Made by a program: the position numbers and the translations under genes. Positions 6,519 through 10,684 of a stretch of DNA of 10,684 nt are shown one piece after another. This stretch comes from an uncultured Gemmatimonadota bacterium (GTDB lineage Bacteria > Gemmatimonadota > Gemmatimonadetes > Gemmatimonadales > GWC2-71-9), in assembly GCA_946479825.1 (NCBI GenBank), contig CAMLHU010000048.1, positions 1-10,684 on the forward strand. The letters run 5' to 3'. Every line of letters starts with the position of its first letter. Positions within the stretch are counted from its first letter, which is position 1. Below the pieces are notes generated by a model, which worked only from the letters and a program-made list of their open reading frames with translations, was not told where the DNA came from and did not search any database.

Positions 6519-7205
6519 ATGGAATTCCCCGGGCTGGCCGACCGCCTGGCACAGGTACGGGAGACGATCGCGGGCCGGCAGGCCGCGGCGGGGTGGTCAC
6601 ACCCGGTGACCATCGTGGCGGTCACCAAGACCCACGGCCCCGAAGCGGTGCGTGCGGCCTGGGCGGCGGGGCTCCGCGATGTTGGCGAAAACCGCGTCCA
6701 GGAGGCGCTGGCCAAGCAGGAGCAGGTGACCGACCTGCCGGTCGCGTGGCACCTGATCGGCACCCTGCAGCGGAACAAGGCGCGGCACGCCGCGGGCCGG
6801 TTCGCCCTGATCCATTCGGTCGATCGCGAGGACCTCGCGGCGGAGCTGGGCCGGCGGGTGGCCCCGGACGTGCGGCAGGCGATCCTGGTCCAGGTGAACT
6901 GTTCCGGCGAGCCGCAGAAGGGCGGGGTGGAGCCGGATGCGCTTCCGGCCCTGCTCGAGGCCGTGGCCGCGCTGCCGCGGCTCGACCTGCGGGGGCTGAT
7001 GACGATGGCGGAGCTCACCGACGACCCCGCCCGCCAGCGGGCCGCCTTCCGCCGGCTCCGGACGCTGCGGGATGAGGCCGAGCGCCGGGGGGTCCGGCTG
7101 CCGGAGCTGTCGATGGGGATGTCGGGAGACTTTGCAGTGGCGGTGGAGGAGGGGGCCACGATGGTCCGGCTCGGCTCGATCCTGTTCGGAGGGCGCACCC
7201 AATGA
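6519..7205 (+). CDS. yggS: YggS/PLPBP family pyridoxal 5'-phosphate homeostasis protein
   Basis: A 228-residue cytoplasmic protein of the YggS/YlmE/PLPBP family. These bind PLP on a lysine, show no known catalytic activity and keep the B6 and amino-acid pools balanced. The fold is that of alanine racemase domain III (TIM barrel). The PLP lysine is Lys37 in VAVTKTHGPEAV; other family motifs are VGENRVQEA, WHLIGTLQRNKA, the GLMTMAEL strand, and SMGMSGDFAVAVEEGATMVRLGS near the end, which binds the phosphate. The length is typical. ATG 6519 gives a natural N-terminus and lies 8 bases after a -10-like TAAATT. The stop overlaps the divIVA start (ATGA). In Bacillus the homologue ylmE also lies upstream of divIVA and ileS, which supports both assignment and operon. 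Confidence 0.95.
   Translation: MEFPGLADRLAQVRETIAGRQAAAGWSHPVTIVAVTKTHGPEAVRAAWAAGLRDVGENRVQEALAKQEQVTDLPVAWHLIGTLQRNKARHAAGRFALIHSVDREDLAAELGRRVAPDVRQAILVQVNCSGEPQKGGVEPDALPALLEAVAALPRLDLRGLMTMAELTDDPARQRAAFRRLRTLRDEAERRGVRLPELSMGMSGDFAVAVEEGATMVRLGSILFGGRTQ
7188..7193 (+). promoter_or_regulatory. Ribosome binding site for divIVA inside the yggS 3' end
   Basis: GGAGGG, 8 bases before ATG 7202, is a near-consensus Shine-Dalgarno sequence. It is the best one in the window and confirms the overlapping divIVA start, in contrast to yggS, which has none. Confidence 0.7.
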
Positions 7206-7717
7206 CCGACGACGCATTCCACCTGACGCCGCACGACGTGCGGTCGCAGGAGTTCTCCCGGACGCTGGCCGGCTACGACCGCCAGCAGGTGGACGACTTC
7301 CGGGCCCGGCTCTCCGACGAGCTCGACCGCCTGCTGCGGGAGCGGGCCCAGCTCGAGGAGCGGCTCCGCGGCCTGCAGGAGCAGCTCCGCGCCTTCCGCG
7401 AGCGCGAGCGCGCGATGAACGACGCGCTGGTCGCGGCGCAGCAGCTCCGCGCCGATACCAAGGTGCAGGCCGACCGCGAGGCCGAGTCGGTGCTGCGCGA
7501 AGCGCGCGCCGAGGCGCTCCGCATCGTCCAGCAGGCGCAGGAGCAGGAGCAGGTGATCCGCGAGCGCTCCGAGGCCGCGAGCCGGATGTTCGCCTCCTAC
7601 CTCGCCAACTTCCGGGCCCTGCTCGAACGCCAGCTCGGCGAGGTCGAGGGGCTGCAGGCCGGCGCCCAGACCCGGGCCCAGGTCCAGACCGAACTGATCC
7701 TCAAGCGCCACGCATGA
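7202..7717 (+). CDS. divIVA: DivIVA family coiled-coil protein
   Basis: A 171-residue protein with the DivIVA N-terminal motif (residues 8-33: LTPHDVRSQEFSR, then GYDRQQVDDF), followed by a long charged coiled coil rich in Leu, Glu, Arg and Gln (about 35-150). DivIVA proteins bind negatively curved membrane and recruit partners to poles and division sites. The Bacillus membrane-inserting pair Phe17-Arg18 aligns here with Leu22-Ala23, so the hydrophobic position is kept but the basic one is not. The ATG overlaps the yggS stop by 4 bases and has a GGAGGG site. The stop (TGA 7715-7717) overlaps another ATG at 7714, linking it to ileS. The role in this organism (division, polarity or envelope growth) cannot be told from sequence. 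Confidence 0.9.
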   Translation: MTDDAFHLTPHDVRSQEFSRTLAGYDRQQVDDFRARLSDELDRLLRERAQLEERLRGLQEQLRAFRERERAMNDALVAAQQLRADTKVQADREAESVLREARAEALRIVQQAQEQEQVIRERSEAASRMFASYLANFRALLERQLGEVEGLQAGAQTRAQVQTELILKRHA

Positions 7718-7752
7718 CCGATCGCCGCAACGCGCCGGGTACGGGGGCCTGA
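7714..7752 (+). other. Possible 12-codon coupling ORF between divIVA and ileS
   Basis: An ATG overlapping the divIVA stop (ATGA, 7714-7717) opens a reading frame MTDRRNAPGTGA that ends in TGA at 7750-7752, which overlaps the ileS ATG (TGATG). This would let ribosomes pass from divIVA to ileS by two successive termination-reinitiation steps. It has no Shine-Dalgarno of its own and may be chance; the ileS start also has its own GGGGG at 7743-7747. Confidence 0.25.
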
Positions 7753-10684
7753 TGGGCTACCCGGCCTGGCCGCAGGGCAGCGCCGACGCGCTGGAACGTG
7801 AGCTCCTCGACCGCTGGCAGGCGGAGGGGCTGTTCGCGCAGGTCCAGTCGCGGGGGCAGGGGGCGCCCGGCTTCGTGTTCTTCGAGGGGCCGCCCACCGC
7901 CAACGGCAAGCCCGGCATCCACCACGTCTTTGCCCGCACCATCAAGGACCTGATCTGCCGCTATCACGCGATGCTGGGGGAGCGGGTCACCCGGATCGCC
8001 GGCTGGGACACCCACGGCCTGCCGGTCGAGATCGAGGTGGAAAAGAGCCTCAAGATCTCCGGCAAGAAGGACATCGAGGCCTACGGGGTCGAGAAGTTCA
8101 ACGCCCTCTGCCGCGAGAGCGTCTTCCGCTACCGCGACGAGTGGGAGAAGCTCTCCGGCCGCATCGGCTACTGGCTTGACTACGAGCACCCCTACATCAC
8201 CTGCTCGGCGGAGTACGTGGAGTCGGTGTGGGCCCTCCTCAAGCGCCTGCACGAGCGCAGCCTCCTCTACCGCGGCCACCGGGTGCTCCCGTACTGCCCG
8301 CGGTGCGGCACGGTGCTCTCAAGCCACGAGCTGGCGCTGGGCTACGAGGACATCCAGGACAACTCGGTCTACGTGAGCTTCCCGCTCCAGGACGGCAGCG
8401 GCCGCGAGCTCGTGGTCTGGACCACCACGCCGTGGACCCTGCCGAGCAACGTGGCGGTGGCGGTGCACCCGGAGCTCGAGTACGCCGTCTTCACCGGACC
8501 GAAGCACCCGGGACGGCGGTTCGTGCTGGCGGTCGGGCGCGCGGCGGTGGCGGAGACGCTGCTCGGCAAGGGCGCCGAGATCGAGGGCCAGCCGTTCCTG
8601 GGCGCCACGCTGGTGGGCCACGCCTACGCCCGGCCGCTCGACGTGGTGCCGCTCCCCGACGACGCCCGCCACCAGGTGGTGGTCCCCGGCGACTTCGTCA
8701 CCGCACACGACGGCTCGGGGCTGGTGCATATGGCCCCCGCCTTCGGCGCCGACGACTACGCCGCCGGCACGGCGCCCGGCCTGGCGCTGGTGCGCCCGGG
8801 GGCGCCCGACGGCACCTTCCAGGGCACCACGTGGCCCGAGCTCGAAGGGAAGCTCGTCACCGACAAGGCCACCAACGACCTCATCATCCGGAAGCTCAAG
8901 GAGCTGGGGCGCTGGCTCCACACCGAGCCGCACCAGCACAGCTACCCGCACTGCTGGCGCTGCCAGAGCAAGCTCATCTACTACGCCCGCGACTCCTGGT
9001 TCGTCCGCACCTCGGCGGTCAAGGAGCGGATGCTCGCCTTCAACCGCGAGGTGGCGTGGCAGCCCCCTGAGGTCGGGAGCGGGCGGTTCGGCGAGTGGCT
9101 CGAGAACAACGTGGACTGGGCGCTCTCGCGCGACCGGTACTGGGGCACCCCGCTCCCGGTGTGGGTCTGCGACCGCGACCCCGACCACGTCGAGGTGATC
9201 GGGAGCTACGACCAGCTCTTTGCGCGATCGGGGAAGCCCCGGCCCAAGGACTTCGACCCCCACAAGCCGTTCATTGATGCGTATGACTGGGCGTGCGCCT
9301 GCGGCGGCACGATGCGGCGCACCCCCGAGGTCATCGACACCTGGTTCGACTCCGGCGCGATGCCGTACGCCCAGTGGCACCAGCCGTTCGAGCACGACGC
9401 CGAGTTCCGCGACCACTTCCCGGCCGACTACATCTGCGAGGGGGTGGACCAGACCCGCGGCTGGTTCTACTCGCTGCTCGCCATCGCCACCGCGGCGTTC
9501 GACCGGCCGGCCTACCGCAACGTGATCGTGAGCGAGCTGGTCCTCGACGCCGAGGGCCAGAAGATGTCGAAGAGCCGCGGCAACGTGGTGGACCCCTGGG
9601 CCGTGCTCGGCGAGTCGGGGGCCGACGCGGTGCGGCTCTTCCTGCTGGCCGGGAGCCAGGTGTGGCTCCCCAAGAAGTTCGACCGCCGGGCCATCCCGGA
9701 CGTGGCGGGCGGGTTCCTCAACACGCTCCGCAACACCTACGGGTTCTTCCAGCTCTACGCCGGCGACTGGACCCCGGGCCAGGACGGCGAGCGCACCCGG
9801 GCCGACCGGTGGATCCTGGGCCGGCTCGACCGGACCGTGGCGGCGGTGCGGGGGGCGTGGGACGGTTACGACGTGACGCAGGGGGTCCGCGCGCTGATGG
9901 AGTTCGTGGTGGACGACCTCTCCAACTGGTACGTCCGCACCAACCGCGACCGGTTCTGGGCCCCCGACGCCGAGGCCGACCCCGCCGCGCTCGCGACGCT
10001 GCACGAATGCCTGGTGGCGGTGGCCCGGCTGCTGGCGCCGGCCGCGCCGTTCGCCGCGGACTGGCTCCACCGGGCCCTCACCGGCACGTCGGTCCACCTC
10101 GCTATGTTTCCCGCCCTCCCGGCCGGCGGGACCCGGGAGGAGCCGGCGCTCGACCGGGCGATGGACGCGGTCCGGCGGCTCACCTCGCTCGCGCGCGCGG
10201 CGCGCGACGAGGCGGGGCTCAAGGTGCGCCAGCCGCTCGCGGCCATGAAGGTGGCGGTGCCGAGCGAGGTGCCGGGCCCCGAGTTCGACGCGCTGCTGCC
10301 GCTCCTGGCCCGCGAGGTCAACGTCAAGGCGGTGGAGCTCGCGGCCTCGGAGGACGCGCTGGTGCGGCTCCGGGTCAAGGCCAACTTCCGCAACCTCGGC
10401 CGCCGGTACGGCAAGGCCACCCAGGCGGCGGTCCGCGCGCTCGAGGCGCTCTCCGCGGCGCAGATCCGCGAGGTCGAGGCGGGCGGGTCGGCGCGAGTGA
10501 CCACCGCCGAGGGCGACACCTTCGAGTACGGCGCCGACGACGTGGTGGTGGAGCGCGAGGTGACGAGCGACTGGCTGGTGCAGAGCGCCGGCGCCTACGT
10601 GGCGGCACTCGATCCCGCGCTCACCCCGGCGCTCGCCGCCGAAGGTCTGGCGCGGGAGCTGGTGAGCCGGGTGCAGCGGCTCCG
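7752..10684 (+). CDS. ileS: Isoleucyl-tRNA synthetase, type 2 with GIHH signature (3' end outside window)
   Basis: Class Ia synthetase that charges tRNA-Ile in the cytoplasm; 977 codons are visible with no stop, against about 1040-1080 residues usual for this type. The first signature is GPPTANGKPGIHH: residues 55-58 are GIHH, where the usual HIGH/HVGH has its first and third residues exchanged. The second is KMSKS at 604-608 in AEGQKMSKSRGN. The CP1 editing domain has WTTTPWT (223-229) and HMAPAFGADDY (326-336) with the Asp that binds misactivated amino acid. Zinc-type pairs CPRC (182-185) and CWRC (401-404) follow the family, as does the WYVR anticodon-domain segment at 726. The sequence resembles the eukaryote-like type 2 group (IleS2), known for mupirocin resistance. 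The start was chosen at ATG 7752, with GGGGG 4 bases upstream; MGYPAWPQGSADALERELLDRW is a natural N-terminus. It is third in the yggS-divIVA-ileS operon. Confidence 0.95.
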   Translation, partial: MGYPAWPQGSADALERELLDRWQAEGLFAQVQSRGQGAPGFVFFEGPPTANGKPGIHHVFARTIKDLICRYHAMLGERVTRIAGWDTHGLPVEIEVEKSLKISGKKDIEAYGVEKFNALCRESVFRYRDEWEKLSGRIGYWLDYEHPYITCSAEYVESVWALLKRLHERSLLYRGHRVLPYCPRCGTVLSSHELALGYEDIQDNSVYVSFPLQDGSGRELVVWTTTPWTLPSNVAVAVHPELEYAVFTGPKHPGRRFVLAVGRAAVAETLLGKGAEIEGQPFLGATLVGHAYARPLDVVPLPDDARHQVVVPGDFVTAHDGSGLVHMAPAFGADDYAAGTAPGLALVRPGAPDGTFQGTTWPELEGKLVTDKATNDLIIRKLKELGRWLHTEPHQHSYPHCWRCQSKLIYYARDSWFVRTSAVKERMLAFNREVAWQPPEVGSGRFGEWLENNVDWALSRDRYWGTPLPVWVCDRDPDHVEVIGSYDQLFARSGKPRPKDFDPHKPFIDAYDWACACGGTMRRTPEVIDTWFDSGAMPYAQWHQPFEHDAEFRDHFPADYICEGVDQTRGWFYSLLAIATAAFDRPAYRNVIVSELVLDAEGQKMSKSRGNVVDPWAVLGESGADAVRLFLLAGSQVWLPKKFDRRAIPDVAGGFLNTLRNTYGFFQLYAGDWTPGQDGERTRADRWILGRLDRTVAAVRGAWDGYDVTQGVRALMEFVVDDLSNWYVRTNRDRFWAPDAEADPAALATLHECLVAVARLLAPAAPFAADWLHRALTGTSVHLAMFPALPAGGTREEPALDRAMDAVRRLTSLARAARDEAGLKVRQPLAAMKVAVPSEVPGPEFDALLPLLAREVNVKAVELAASEDALVRLRVKANFRNLGRRYGKATQAAVRALEALSAAQIREVEAGGSARVTTAEGDTFEYGADDVVVEREVTSDWLVQSAGAYVAALDPALTPALAAEGLARELVSRVQRL

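Noticed and set aside
5270..7711. Minus-strand ORF of 813 codons
   Set aside because: It is antisense to the subtilase 3' part, yggS and divIVA, has low-complexity composition with no motif, and arises from third-position GC bias. It ends where the GC-poor part of the subtilase begins.
7714..7752. T-box or other tRNA-sensing leader before ileS
   Set aside because: There are only 34 bases between the divIVA stop and the ileS start, too few for such an element, and none is seen before yggS.
8319..10097. Minus-strand ORF of 592 codons
   Set aside because: It lies fully within ileS, which has all its motifs on the + strand. The minus translation is repetitive Val/Gly/Arg/Pro shadow sequence.

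Overview
The window is very GC-rich bacterial DNA (sampled 60-base lines in the conserved genes count to about 73-80% GC by hand), with all convincing genes on the + strand. The gene content (CdaA-type diadenylate cyclase, a DUF2723/TMEM260-like glycosyltransferase with TPR-like tail, a secreted subtilase lipoprotein, and a yggS-divIVA-ileS cluster with a GIHH-type IleRS) suggests a Gemmatimonadota-like organism. That placement is an inference from recalled protein style, not from a search.

Region 1 (1-2930): the 3' part of cdaA, then a large membrane glycosyltransferase of the DUF2723 family whose GTG start overlaps the cdaA stop (GTGA). The cdaA gene is split: its membrane part is read in one frame and its cyclase domain in another. 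The linker is also about 15 residues shorter than I expect, so there is either a small deletion plus frameshift or a sequence/assembly error near 165-190. An open frame running through from position 9 makes a false fusion of the cdaA N-terminus with the glycosyltransferase. Region 2 (2931-3349): 419 bases without a convincing gene, holding several short inverted repeats and one weak promoter candidate. Region 3 (3350-6379): a 1009-residue exported lipoprotein-type subtilase with an I9-like prodomain, a divergent catalytic Asp motif and an unassigned Cys-containing C-terminal region. It is markedly less GC-rich in its middle than at its ends. A nearly perfect 40-base hairpin follows it.

Region 4 (6519-10684): a tight operon of yggS (PLP homeostasis), divIVA (coiled-coil pole/division protein) and ileS (isoleucyl-tRNA synthetase, cut by the window end). 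yggS has a promoter-like sequence so close to its ATG that its transcript may be leaderless. yggS/divIVA overlap by ATGA. divIVA and ileS are joined by a possible 12-codon ORF whose start overlaps the divIVA stop and whose stop overlaps the ileS start. The arrangement resembles the Gram-positive ylmE-sepF-ylmG-ylmH-divIVA-ileS cluster without the middle genes.

I found no tRNA, rRNA, CRISPR array, insertion sequence or phage feature. The most notable points are the swapped signature motif in IleRS (GIHH for HIGH, linked to mupirocin hyper-resistance in type 2 enzymes), the broken cdaA, and the mosaic subtilase.
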